A stretch of DNA of 64,000 nt from Cladosporium sp. IMV 00045 (Eukaryota > Ascomycota > Dothideomycetes > Cladosporiales > Cladosporiaceae). The notes under the pieces are model-generated. The model did no database searches, was not told the origin of the DNA, and saw only the letters and a list, made by a program, of their open reading frames with translations. Position 1 is the stretch's first letter. Each line of letters starts with the position of its first letter. The stretch spans positions 62,001-126,000 of the forward strand of contig MSJI02000664.1 in NCBI GenBank assembly GCA_001931905.2, given 5' to 3'. This document shows positions 10,773 through 20,466 of the stretch, piece after piece. The translations under genes and the position numbers were made by a program.

Positions 10773-11249
10773 TTTGGTGGGTGTCGAGTCGGGGAGTACG
10801 TAGTGAGTACTAGACTCGAGTGCTGAACGCGGTGGGCAAGGGTAGATCGAGGGTGTTGACAGCAATCGACACGTCGGTACACGGTATAGGGATATGTGGG
10901 AGTGGAGTGGTGGAAGAGAAGTGCACCAGAGTTTGAGTGGTGTGGAGGGTGACGCGCAGAAAGTCAGAGCGATGGGAGGCGCGAGCCAACGATTGATTGA
11001 CTGGAGCAAGTCCGAGCTGGCTGGCTGCAAGGTACCTGCCTTGCCTCTTCACATGTCATCAGCTTCGGACATGCCCACGACACTCACGCCAAACCATTGC
11101 GACGCGATCTTTCAATTGGTGCCAGCTGCATCATAGACTCGGTCAGGTCATGTGGTCTTGATTCTAAACAGAGCGCGACGCCTGCTCTTTGCGACAATAA
11201 TTAGTCCAGAGCATCGCAATCGCTCGTTACTTCGCAAACAGCCAGCACT
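10773..11249. promoter_or_regulatory. Intergenic region between histone-fold gene and Clr2-like gene
   Basis: This 477-bp interval lies between two divergent chromatin-related genes and must carry both promoters. No specific binding site was identified. Confidence 0.35.
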
Positions 11250-13310
11250 ATGGCACGATTCTACCCTTTATACGTCCGCCGGAGCGATGGAAAGAAGGAG
11301 ATCTTTGCCAAGGGCAAAGTAAGAGAGCCGAACCAGCCGACCGATCAACAACTGGATCAAAGACCAGATAAGAATGGCGTCAGCGACTTCTACCGAGAGG
11401 TTGCACCAGATGAGATCAAGCACCTTGATTGGAGACGAAAGCTAGGCGGCATGCTGGCGCGCGAGTTGGGATGGAAGGATCCTAGTGGAGGTGGTAGGTA
11501 TGTCTACTCGGCCTTTGCGCATTACACGATCGCTAACACATTGCTTCCAGACAGTGGCTGCATCCTCGTCACGTTCCCTGAGGGCTACCGCTTGTACGAA
11601 CACGTCAAGAAAACCGAAAAGGATGGACAGACGGAAGTGAAGACAAAGACACACGCAGGAGGTGGTAACGACAGACAAGATGCCTACCTCTATGGTCACC
11701 CCACTGGCCGACGAAAGCGCTTTCGAAGCCCCGCCGATTTCTTCCCACATATGCTCTGGATGTGTACGGATGAGAGTGGTGACCCAGACAATTGCTCATG
11801 CAAGATTTGCTCACCGGAGGAGTTGGACACTGTGGTACCTAGTAGTGCAAAGAACATCAAGGCAGAGAAGGCTGTGAAGCCTGAGGTGAAACAAGAGCTC
11901 GAGAAGCCTACGATTAGCCAGGCTGGTTCGCCGGCAACGCAGGTCGCAACACAGGTGCCGTCTCGGCCAACAAGCACTGTCCAGCAGCAGCAGCTCCCAC
12001 AAGCACAACTACAAGGCCAGCCAATGCCGTGTCCTCTTCCGCCCGCCAAAAGTCCGGATCAACAAGAGGACAGAAGATACGGTGGCTTTATGTACAGACC
12101 TGGGGAGGTTGTATGGTTCAGCCGTGTTCAAGCTTGGGGACTGGGTGTAGTCTTACGTCGGTGGAATTCCTCAGCAGGTCAGGTCAGCTACACGGTGCAA
12201 CCCTTGACCTATCCTGGAGGGCCATCTGTGGCAGTCACAAAAAGCTCAGAATTTGACATGAGACCATGGCTGGCCTGGAGCGTCCCAGGATTTACCCACG
12301 CTGGCTTGAACAACACCCCAGAACCTCCACGATACGACAACGTGGACTGGAATGCAGTACGGCAGGGAGCGTATGGACCTGGTGGTGACATGGAAGTTGA
12401 TGGGTCGATTCTAGCAGCTAAGAGCATTGACTCGACATACACACCTTTCGGTCAGAACCAAATTCTGGAAGTTGAGCCAGGCGTTTCAGAAACCCATTAT
12501 GACGGCATTTACCTGGGTGGTGAAAAGATCTGGGCCGGGGAACCAGTCCGTTTGGCCATTGGCTCAGGGACAGACATCATGATCGTTCACTCCGTCGTGG
12601 AACGAAGAAAGACGGCAGCAATGACGGGACAAATCATTCAACAGTCCATGCACTTTTTAGGAGACCTCTACTCGCTCTCCAACGTCCAACATAGCGATCC
12701 AAACGTTCCAACGCCGGCGGCGCAAAAAATGAATCCTCAACTGCCAGACCGCCTTACACAGGATTTGGCCTACCGTAACGCTCGGTCCATCCAAGTCAAT
12801 CGTGTAGCCAGCTACTGGAAATTCATGCGCGGACAGGCACGCGTCGATCTCGACGCCGTGAAAGGCCGCTGGTACGAAGCCAGCATCCTACTCCCGATCC
12901 TACAGGGTCAAGCAAACTTCGACAACATGTCCGCCAAGGGTGACATTCAAGAGGCATCTCTCTGGATGAACAGCCGTGGCGACTGTCAAAACGCCAACCG
13001 ACCCAGCAATCTGCCCAAAATTCGCAGCCAGAATATCCGCAAGTCGAACCGTCGTGACGCATTTGGAGCTGCTCTCCCTGCGAGCGCGCAGATTCAAGAG
13101 ACCACTCCGCAGCAGTCTCTGCAGATGAATGTTGACCCTGCTCTGAACGATTCTAGCAGTCAGTCCTTGGACATCGATCCGAGGTTTGACACTGCGCAGA
13201 GTGCTGGGCAGGACGCTGCAGGCATGGAGCAATTCATGAGCCTTGATCCACATACGGAGATACCTGGTTTCGGGCAACAGTATGGAAACCAGTCGCAGGG
13301 CTTCTATTGA
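11250..13310 (+). CDS. Clr2-like transcription-silencing protein
   Basis: Two exons, 11250-11493 and 11551-13310 (57-nt intron, GTAGGT..CCAG), give 667 residues. The intron is a multiple of three, so the unspliced frame is also open. The N-terminal conserved block (IKHLDWRRKLGGMLARELG, then CILVTFPEGYRLYEHVKK, and a CSCKIC cysteine pair) and the second block (MYRPGEVVWFSRVQAWGLGV) match the two domains of cryptic loci regulator 2. In fission yeast Clr2 is part of the SHREC deacetylase/remodeller complex at heterochromatin; function here is inferred by family. The middle is glutamine/proline-rich, and the C-terminus is low complexity and probably disordered. Confidence 0.82.
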   Translation: MARFYPLYVRRSDGKKEIFAKGKVREPNQPTDQQLDQRPDKNGVSDFYREVAPDEIKHLDWRRKLGGMLARELGWKDPSGGGRYVYSAFAHYTIANTLLPDSGCILVTFPEGYRLYEHVKKTEKDGQTEVKTKTHAGGGNDRQDAYLYGHPTGRRKRFRSPADFFPHMLWMCTDESGDPDNCSCKICSPEELDTVVPSSAKNIKAEKAVKPEVKQELEKPTISQAGSPATQVATQVPSRPTSTVQQQQLPQAQLQGQPMPCPLPPAKSPDQQEDRRYGGFMYRPGEVVWFSRVQAWGLGVVLRRWNSSAGQVSYTVQPLTYPGGPSVAVTKSSEFDMRPWLAWSVPGFTHAGLNNTPEPPRYDNVDWNAVRQGAYGPGGDMEVDGSILAAKSIDSTYTPFGQNQILEVEPGVSETHYDGIYLGGEKIWAGEPVRLAIGSGTDIMIVHSVVERRKTAAMTGQIIQQSMHFLGDLYSLSNVQHSDPNVPTPAAQKMNPQLPDRLTQDLAYRNARSIQVNRVASYWKFMRGQARVDLDAVKGRWYEASILLPILQGQANFDNMSAKGDIQEASLWMNSRGDCQNANRPSNLPKIRSQNIRKSNRRDAFGAALPASAQIQETTPQQSLQMNVDPALNDSSSQSLDIDPRFDTAQSAGQDAAGMEQFMSLDPHTEIPGFGQQYGNQSQGFY

Positions 13311-13809
13311 GGAGGAAGATGAATGGACGGATGATAGATGGATTGCGATTCAGATGTGCGAGAGGAGATGCCTGCTACTCACGCCGCGGGCGCAATAGTG
13401 AGTATACATTACGCTTTTTCAATGATACCTACATTTACCTTCTTGATGAGTCTCAGCTGTTTGCAGCTGCTTTCGAGTAGCCGCGTATGCTTGAGGTTTG
13501 AAACATGCAGTAACACGACTGCTTCATTGCACATGCACTTTCTGGGATCCTAAGGCAGCCATCCGCGTCCTCACTCTCAACGCTTCCACACGGCAGTCAC
13601 TCACATGCCAATTAACACCTCATGAAGACAAAAAAGAGTTCCATCCAAGAATCTACCTCTCACCTACAACAACATCAGAAGCCACAAACTCCAAAATGGC
13701 AATCGACGCAAGCGAACCAACACTCTCAAAGCATTCCACGAATGATCCAATGCTCAAGCCCGCCTGAAACCCTCGCCACCCTCACGCAGCCATACCAAAC
13801 TACGGCACC
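13311..13809. other. Intergenic region, nothing recognised
   Basis: About 500 bp between the Clr2-like gene and a hypothetical gene, with only short overlapping frames. Confidence 0.4.
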
Positions 13810-14400
13810 ATGCCCACAAGCACCCCTCGCCCTCCACTCCCACACGCTAACACAACAACCACCGTGCCAAACACAACATCCGCATCAGCCACAATCTCCA
13901 ACCCCCGCCGGCCCTCTCTCCTACGCGCAGCAACAACCACCACCTTCATCAAAGATTCCACGAAGCAGCAAACCACCCGACCCAGCCTCTTCAGACGCGT
14001 ATCCTCCTACATCGAATCAGCAACCTCATCAACCCACCCCAACCGCCCCACCCAACCCTCCCACTGGACCGACCACGCGCACCAAAAACCCCTGCTGCAA
14101 CTCTGGGATTCCTCGCACGAGAAAGCACCCGCATCCGCAGCCGCCGGGGTGGCAACTCAACCCACTAAGCCGTCGCTCGCCCGATCCATCACTGCCAAAC
14201 TCGCAGCAGTGGAGAAGGCTTTCCTGGTCCAGTTTCCGGAGTTGAAGGAAGGCGAGGTGCCGCTGAGCAGGGCTTGGGTGGAGTATGTTCTTGGCGTGTC
14301 GCTGAGGCATCCTTTTTGCGCGGAGGGCAGGGTAGGGAGGTGGGAGGTGCTGGCGGGGGCGGCGAAGGTGGGTGGGATGGGGGCTTGGGGGCCTTGGTAG
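13810..14400 (+). CDS. Hypothetical serine/threonine/proline-rich protein
   Basis: An ATG-started single-exon frame of 196 residues. The N-terminal two thirds are rich in T, S and P. The C-terminal part is more ordered: SLARSITAKLAAVEKAFLVQ, then FPELKEGEVPLSRAWVEYVL, ending in a glycine/tryptophan-rich tail. No known domain is visible. An overlapping frame starting at 13622 runs to 14245 but is pure low complexity, so this frame is preferred. It could be a lineage-specific gene or a chance frame in GC-rich DNA. Confidence 0.4.
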   Translation: MPTSTPRPPLPHANTTTTVPNTTSASATISNPRRPSLLRAATTTTFIKDSTKQQTTRPSLFRRVSSYIESATSSTHPNRPTQPSHWTDHAHQKPLLQLWDSSHEKAPASAAAGVATQPTKPSLARSITAKLAAVEKAFLVQFPELKEGEVPLSRAWVEYVLGVSLRHPFCAEGRVGRWEVLAGAAKVGGMGAWGPW

Positions 14401-14426
14401 GCGAGTGATTTGTTGGTTTTGGTTAG

Positions 14427-14451
14427 AGGGTAGGGTGGAGGGTAGGGTGGA
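14427..14451 (+). repeat. Two-copy 12-bp G-rich tandem repeat with G-quadruplex pattern
   Basis: A 12-bp unit (GAGGGTAGGGTG) is repeated twice just 3' of the hypothetical gene. It gives four GGG runs at 14428-14430, 14433-14435, 14440-14442 and 14445-14447 with loops of 2, 4 and 2 nt, which fits the intramolecular G-quadruplex pattern. Confidence 0.6.
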
Positions 14452-14669
14452 GTGCGTGTATCTGTGTGGCTACGGTTTGGGGGTGGGATTGGGAGAGTTG
14501 AGATTGGGAAGCGAGGGCAAAGGTTCTTGATGAGCTATGAGATGCTCTGATAAGGGGGGGGAAAGCTTTCTTTGATGCTGCTGCAAAATGAAGTGATAAA
14601 AGGAAAAGAGACATTACATTCTGAAGCCGAAGTCGCGAATCCTATCGTACGCTCATGAACCAAACTCGC

Positions 14670-15576
14670 CTACCAATCCGAGTAGCTGGGCGGCTGGTAC
14701 AGCCTGTTAATCTCGTCCACGAGATCCACAGCACTGCTGCCATTTTTGAGATTCTTCCACTCCCCACCATCTCTGATAGCAAAAATATCATTGTTCACAG
14801 TAACAGTGCAGCTCTTGTCAATCCCCAGAGCAGAAGTCCTGTTGAAGCTTGTGCGCAGCATGTCGACGCTCAAACTGCCGCCCTCGGCCGCCGTGCAGTC
14901 GTTCAGCTTGTCGAAGGACATGCCATGCTCGAGCGCGCATTCCTGCACGAGTTCGCGGCTGGGGATGTCTTCGTATTGATTGGTCATGCACATGACGAAG
15001 CCGAGGTAGATTTTCGGGTTGGGGTAGTGGCGCGCCGCGCAGAGCTCGAGCATGTTGCCTAGGCATTCTTGGGGGCCGTGTTTGCACGAGACGCCGTCGT
15101 CGTCGTCGGTGACGCTGGTCGGGTTAGTATGGCGCGGTGGCGTGGCATCGAGGGTTTGAGAAGACTCACCTTCCGATATACGACAGCTGGAAGTCGACTT
15201 TGTGGCTGATATTCTGCATCGCTGGCAGAACCATGTCGTGCAAACAGTCGCGAGCGTCGGGGCATTTGCTCATGATGAAAGCCTCGAGTGGCACGCGGCC
15301 AGAGCTGTAGGGGACGTCGTCTTCATTCCAGGCATCGATGGCAATGACCGACATGCAGAAGATCAGGAAGAAGGAGATCAATCCAGTGACGCCGAACATG
15401 ATCCTCTTGTGCCACTTGCCAGAGGTCGTCTTGGACCAAGCTCGCATGTACGCTCTTTGGGCTTTGTAGACATTCTGTTGGAGCTCGGCGAGGGTGGGTT
15501 CGGGTTCAGTGGAGTTGTTGTTGTCGCCGACCTGGTGTTCCAGCAAGGGCTGTTTTTCGACTTGGCTGGGTTCCAT
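14670..15576 (-). CDS. GILT-family (gamma-interferon-inducible lysosomal thiol reductase-like) membrane protein
   Basis: Two exons (15576-15170 and 15114-14670; 55-nt intron) give 283 residues. A single transmembrane segment (about residues 60-80) follows a cytosolic N-terminus, suggesting a type II protein with a lumenal GILT domain. The family signature CKHGPQECLGNMLELCAA is intact, as are CALEHGMSFDKLNDC and IRDGGEW. The usual CxxC redox motif at the start of the domain reads C105-P-D-A108, with the next cysteine at 111, so the second catalytic cysteine is missing. Classical thiol reductase activity is therefore doubtful. Animal members reduce disulfides in lysosomes; the fungal role is unknown. 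Confidence 0.85.
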
Positions 15577-16197
15577 GATGGTGAAAACTTCAAGTTATCT
15601 TGAGAAAATGGTTGTTAGGGAGAAAAGTTGCGGATAAGCAAGCGCTGGTAAGATAGATGTTGCCTTGGGGGAGGTGTGGCAAAATGGCGTAGCCGAGCCG
15701 CAGCGATCCAGGGTCTGCCACTTGCGTGACGCTGATTTGCTGGGGTCGACTTCACCCAAGAAACATGACCTTCCACCATGTCCGTTCCTGGACATGACAC
15801 GGTTGAGAAGCAATAGTATGGGTTTTGGTACATTTTTGGAGAACTCCAAATATCGATCGCTACATTACATCAGGAAGTATGAGCTCAGAAATCGCAGGAT
15901 CAGTTATCTTCCATCCTTCCGCAAATCCGTCCGCAAAAGTGTCCACTGATCAGACTCGTGAGATGCATCGTTCAACAAAGCCAAAAGACAAGCAGGAGTA
16001 AAGCTAGAATGATAAGAAGCCTTCCGTGGGCTTACAACAATCCGAGAGAAGAGAAGAGAAGAGAAAGTTGCCCGTCCTCTGTCCTTTCTTTGCATCCTTT
16101 GAGAAGCTTAGCGGACGCCTATGCATTGGTCGCTCATGTGGAGATGAGCTGTGGGCTGTGAACCACATGTCTTCCGTTGTCTGGCGGTGTCTGCCAC
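15577..16197. other. Intergenic region, short purine repeat
   Basis: About 620 bp upstream of the GILT-like gene. It contains a short GAGAA-type purine repeat near 16048-16069 and no supported gene. Confidence 0.4.
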
Positions 16198-16865
16198 TCA
16201 CTTCGTCTGCTGTCTGCGCACCTCCAAAGGCAAGCCCTCAATGTCTTTGATGAGGCCTGCGCAAAACGCAATGTTGGCCCTCACCTGCTCCACTCTCCTC
16301 TGCTGCTTCGCAACCACTTTACGATCGAAGTCGTCTTTCAGAGGAAGCTCTGTAATTTTCTCGCCGGAGAAACTCATGGAATCGGCGTGCTCCTTGGCGA
16401 GAACCGCGCGAACGGCTTTGAAGACATCCTTTGCGTCTCGATGGTGGATCACGATGATACCGCCGAGCGTCGTCGCAGATTCGACCATGCTTTTGATCCC
16501 CCTGATTCTCTGATGAGCTTGCTTAGAAGCGCTGGCATGAGATCCACCGCGCTTCGAGGTGGCTTTGACCAAATCATTGACTTTGTGCCAGTACTTCGCC
16601 CCGACTCTTGCGAAGATCTGAGCGCGAGACACGGTGATCTTGCTGTTCGTCAATGTGATGATATCTGTAACATCTTTTGTCAGATCAGAAGCTCATGACG
16701 TTTCAAGGAGGAAAGTGTCTCACCTGCTCCAGTTTCAATGGCATCCGCCTCGACTTCTTGGACATCGTCAGACACAGGCTCCACAGAACGTGAAACGTCC
16801 CTCTCCGGGCCTGCCTCGCCGTCGACGTCGATATGGATTGGTTCAGAGATGGTTGGTGTACTCAT
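16198..16865 (-). CDS. Conserved-looking hypothetical protein
   Basis: Two exons (16865-16724 and 16664-16198) around a 59-nt intron give 202 residues; the splice restores the frame as a GD-I-I-T junction. The N-terminal 50 residues are acidic and likely disordered. The rest is a basic, helical domain: VSRAQIFARVGAKYWHKVND, then SASKQAHQRIRGIKSMVESA, GGIIVIHHRDAKDVFKAVRA, and a C-terminal helix ending in RRQQTK. I do not recognise the family. It is divergent from the RING/IBR gene, with 422 bp between start codons. Confidence 0.65.
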
Positions 16866-17287
16866 GGTGGATGCGTCTCATAGGTTAGGGTGAGCTTCGT
16901 ATGGATAGAATGTGGATGCCGTGGTCGGATGTTTGATGTGGATGTGGATGTAAGGTGGAAAGTGCAAGAAGAAAGAATGACCAATTGACCAATTTTATAG
17001 CCTCCAACTACCGCGTGACACGAGACGATCACGAGCAAGTGATTGAAGTGATGGAGGCCAAGTAAAGCACGACTCACCATCACGAGCGTTCAGTGATGAT
17101 GGAAGGCTGTCGTCAAAGCATACGTTCATTTGAATGCAGATTAGCCTTACGTACAGCTTGTGAACATGTGAAGGATTGTAACCGCCATTCATCAAGTTAC
17201 ATGATCGAGCTTTCATCTTCCAAGCACAAAAGACTCCAACCATCAAACCTCGAACGACTATACGAACCTCACCAAGCCACAGCAAAG

Positions 17288-18178
17288 ATGGCCTACTACT
17301 GCAAGATCTGCGCCTCAGACCTGCGCGCTCCCTTGAAAGTTTCCCCTAGGACCGATGAGCATGTCCATGATGCCACAGACCGCGCGTGCGGAGAATGCTG
17401 GGAAGCCTGGCTTAGCCTTCAGGTCGAAGAGAAGCGACCAAACGAGATTCAATGCATGTTCTGCGATGCCAAGATGAATACTGAGGACATCAGAAAATTC
17501 GGACGCAGGGCTACAGCGTACAGGTAAGCCCTCTGGAACGCAAAGACAGGCGTAAACGTTTACTGATCCGCCTTGTCCAGGTACGCCGAAAAGCTCCAAG
17601 ACGGCATTGTGTGCATGGCCCGTTGCACCCGGGTCCGACAGTCGTTCGACCGTGAGAAAGACGGCCGCATCTTCACCTGCGCTCACTGTGACTTCGTTGT
17701 CTGCGTCGATTGCGACCGCCCAGAGCACGCCAACGAGAGCTGCACCGAATATCGCCTTCGCCTGAACGCCGTTCACGGCGCCGCAGAAGCTCAAACACGC
17801 AAAGCCTTCAAAGTCTGTCCCGACTGCGACGCCACGATCGAGCCGGCGAAAGCGAGCTGCTACACGCAGTGCAATTGCGGATACCAATTCTGTAGCGCAT
17901 GCATGACTCCCTGGGTGGGGGAAGGTAGCGCGTACCTTCACGGCAAGGAAGCACACTGGCCGGGATGCAAGTACCGCACGAGAGATGCCGAGAGTAAGCA
18001 CTCGCTGGTGAATCGATGGCAGCAGACAAAAGAGGTTCAGGACAGGCTGGCTACGAAGGCGGAGTCGAATCATACGAGGAACGAGGCAAGGAAGAGAGCC
18101 AGGATGGACGAAACTAGTAGTCTGGAGACCAAGATGCCAGCGAAGAAGAAGCGCGTGCTGGACGAAGTCGATGGTTGA
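17288..18178 (+). CDS. RING/IBR-type protein, probable E3 ubiquitin ligase (paralogue A)
   Basis: Two exons (17288-17523 and 17581-18178; 57-nt intron, phase 2) give 277 residues. The first zinc module has C5xxC8, then H27, C34xxC37 and a later CMFC pair. It is followed by an IBR-like block (CMARC..., FTCAHCDFVVCVDCDRPEHA) and a RING2-like block (CPDCDATIE, CNCGYQFCSACMTPW). This RING-IBR-RING order is that of RBR ligases, which transfer ubiquitin through a catalytic cysteine in RING2. The basic C-terminus (ARKRARMDE, MPAKKKR) looks like a nuclear localisation signal. It is related to the genes at 36.6 and 46 kb, sharing the intron site just before a conserved Tyr. Confidence 0.83.
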
Positions 18179-18406
18179 GGACCAGGACTGAAGCGAAGGT
18201 CGAAACGGCTGCGGAAATGCAATCGATCTGAGAGGCGGCTATGCTTGGAGATGCCGAGATCGAGCTATTGGAGCCCGTGTGAGTTTGTCCAGGTACAAAA
18301 AACTGCAGGTGACTGTGATCTTTCTTAAAATGCGCGAAAAGATAGGTGGGTGAAAGTTGTATTGACATGGTATCCAAAGGGCCTTGCGGTCATGGCATTT
18401 CTACAT

Positions 18407-20059
18407 CTAGCAGCCCAAGTACCGTGACTCGAGCCATCGCTTCTCCATGTCCTCAACAATCCTGCACACAACGACCTGTATGTCTGGGAACACACTCATA
18501 AGACGTCTCAGGCCCTGGGTGCCGGCAGTGTACGTCACAAAGACGATCTTGTGCTCCGGTACACCATGATCCAAGAGAACCTTGACAGCCATCAGAGCAG
18601 CGCCGCCACTGCTCATTTGGGGGTCAAGCAATAGAACACCATTATGCGTGTTAATCTCTGGTGAGAGCGAATAGTAGTGCAACTCGGGTTCGCCAGTGCG
18701 GAAATTCGTCTGGATGAGCATGCGGCCAGTGCGGCAGTCAGGGATGACTCGCTTCAGACCGGTTTCGAGAATGCTACCGCCGCGAAGAATTACAACAGCC
18801 GAAACGATACCATCCAGGGCGAGTCCCTTATATGTGTATCCTGGTGAAGTCTCTACGACACTAGGCCTGTAGAAAAGAGGCTCCGTGGCCTTCTCGACAA
18901 GCATTACAGCAAGTCGATCAAAGTAGAAGACGAAGTCTTCACGGTCAAGACCAGGTTCCATGAGTCTCGTGTTGATTCCACGTACTTGACTGGAGTGCTC
19001 GAGTACAATCACGTTGGGTGACAATGGGGCATCTTCCGATACTTGACCCAGACGGCGGAGTTCTGCCTGGTGAAGAGCAGACTTTTCATCCAAGGTCTTG
19101 TGGATACGATCAGAGATCATGCTTATAGCGACTGTGTTCTCGATGCCTCGAGGGACGATGATGTCTGTTTATCCATTAGCTGATGCTCCAAGTGCACAAT
19201 GTGTGTAAAGCGTAAGGATAGAGTGTAAATCAGATAGGAGCGAAAGACGTGATGGTTATGTGTTTCTTCAATGTAATTCAGTTGAACTATGCATATATTT
19301 TGAATCATCATAATAGTGGCGGTTTGTGTAGAGAAATGAAAAAAGTAGGACTTACCACCAACGTTCCTCTGGGGCTCGACGTACTTGTGGTAGTTTGGCT
19401 TGACGAAACTGAACCACTGCTTGATACAACCTTCGATGTCGCGTCCGCGCTCTCGCACGTCGCGAAGCAGTCGTCGAGAGAGGCAAAGATCGGGTTCGGC
19501 GTCTGCGAAGACCTTTAAGTCTAGCATTTCCAGCACCCGCTGGTCATGTAGAGCGAAGATACCCTCCAAGATCAGAACATGCGGCGAATAGATCGTCGTG
19601 GTCTTGTCAAGGCGAGCATGCTTCTCGAAGGAATAGACTGGAATGTCTGCCTTCTTGCTACACAATCGTTAGTGATGTCCAAGCAACGAGTTGAGAGTAT
19701 CGCTCTTACCCAGCCTTAATGTCCCGAAGCCTGTCGACCAATACATCAAAATCGATTGCCTCTGGGGCATCGAAGTCATACTCGCATCGGAAAGCAGCAG
19801 CACTCTGTTCGGGAGTAAGAGGCTTGTAAAAGCTGTCCATGGAGAGGATGACAACCCATGGCAGGCTCAACTCCTTGATAATGGCGTAAGCTAGAGAGGT
19901 CTTTCCAGAGCCTGAGCTACCAGCAATGCCGATTATCGAGGTGTTGGCCCATGGAGGCGAGTAGTGCGCCCTGTCCAAGCGGCCGGTATTGCTCGAGTCG
20001 AACATCATCTCGTTGACATGGTTAGAAGTTGTGGGAGAGAGCTCCTTCGTAGCCTCCAT
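18407..20059 (-). CDS. URK1: Uridine kinase (uridine/cytidine kinase with C-terminal UPRT-like domain)
   Basis: Three exons on the minus strand (20059-19710, 19657-19356 and 19164-18407) give 469 residues. The N-terminal kinase has the P-loop GIAGSSGSGKTS (residues 44-55), SMDSFYKPL, YDFDAPEAIDFD, and the LILEGIFALHD and RRLLRDVRERGRD segments. The C-terminal half is a uracil phosphoribosyltransferase-like domain (EHSSQVRGINTRLM, ILRGGSILETGLKRVIPD, LLLDPQMSSGGAA). Such tandem proteins phosphorylate uridine and cytidine in pyrimidine salvage; the UPRT-like part is usually not a full enzyme. Intron 2 is 191 nt, over three times the first (52 nt), and holds a C/D snoRNA candidate. Confidence 0.94.
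19226..19315 (-). ncRNA. Candidate C/D-box snoRNA in URK1 intron 2
   Basis: Read on the URK1 sense strand, the intron contains box C ATGATGA (19311-19305), box D' CTGA (19281-19278), a C'-like TTGAAGA and box D CTGA (19233-19230) in the right order and spacing. The 15 nt upstream of box D (19248-19234) are complementary to the LSU rRNA segment AUAGGGGCGAAAGAC with one G:U pair. The 10 nt before D' (with one unpaired nt next to the box) match LSU UGAACUAUGC. By the D+5 rule the D guide points to the second G of that GGGG run. No clear terminal stem is present, which lowers confidence. rRNA sequences are from memory. Confidence 0.62.
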
Positions 20060-20466
20060 GGCTCATCGAAGTAGCCAGCTCGGGTCATCAGCCGATACTG
20101 CAGTTAATAGTCCACATGATGTGTCCCTGAAAGTGTGAAGGGAAATGCAAGAGGACGCAGAGAACGCGCGCGAAAGTGAAGGTCAGTTGTGGCCGAGATT
20201 CTGCCGTCACGCTCCACATCTTGGCATTGCCGCAATACGCCGCGGCTTCAGAGCCTGCCGGAGCTGTCCTTAACAGCTTCCTTCCTTTCAACAACGTGTC
20301 TTTCTTCCTTTCTCAACCTCAAACCTCGCCGGCCCTTGCGTCAGGCGTGATTGTAGCGTTCACCAGTTGGAATGCTGGCAGGTGCAACACCCTGGAAGGT
20401 GCCCTAATAGGCGCTCGTTATCGGTATGTCTTCCTGAACACTCACACCACCAGCGATACCACAAGC
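20060..20466. promoter_or_regulatory. Intergenic region between URK1 and GID8-like gene
   Basis: A 407-bp interval between start codons of two divergent genes, both hosting snoRNA candidates in introns. The GID8-side frame is open through part of this interval but lacks an upstream ATG, so it is treated as 5' leader and promoter. Confidence 0.4.
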
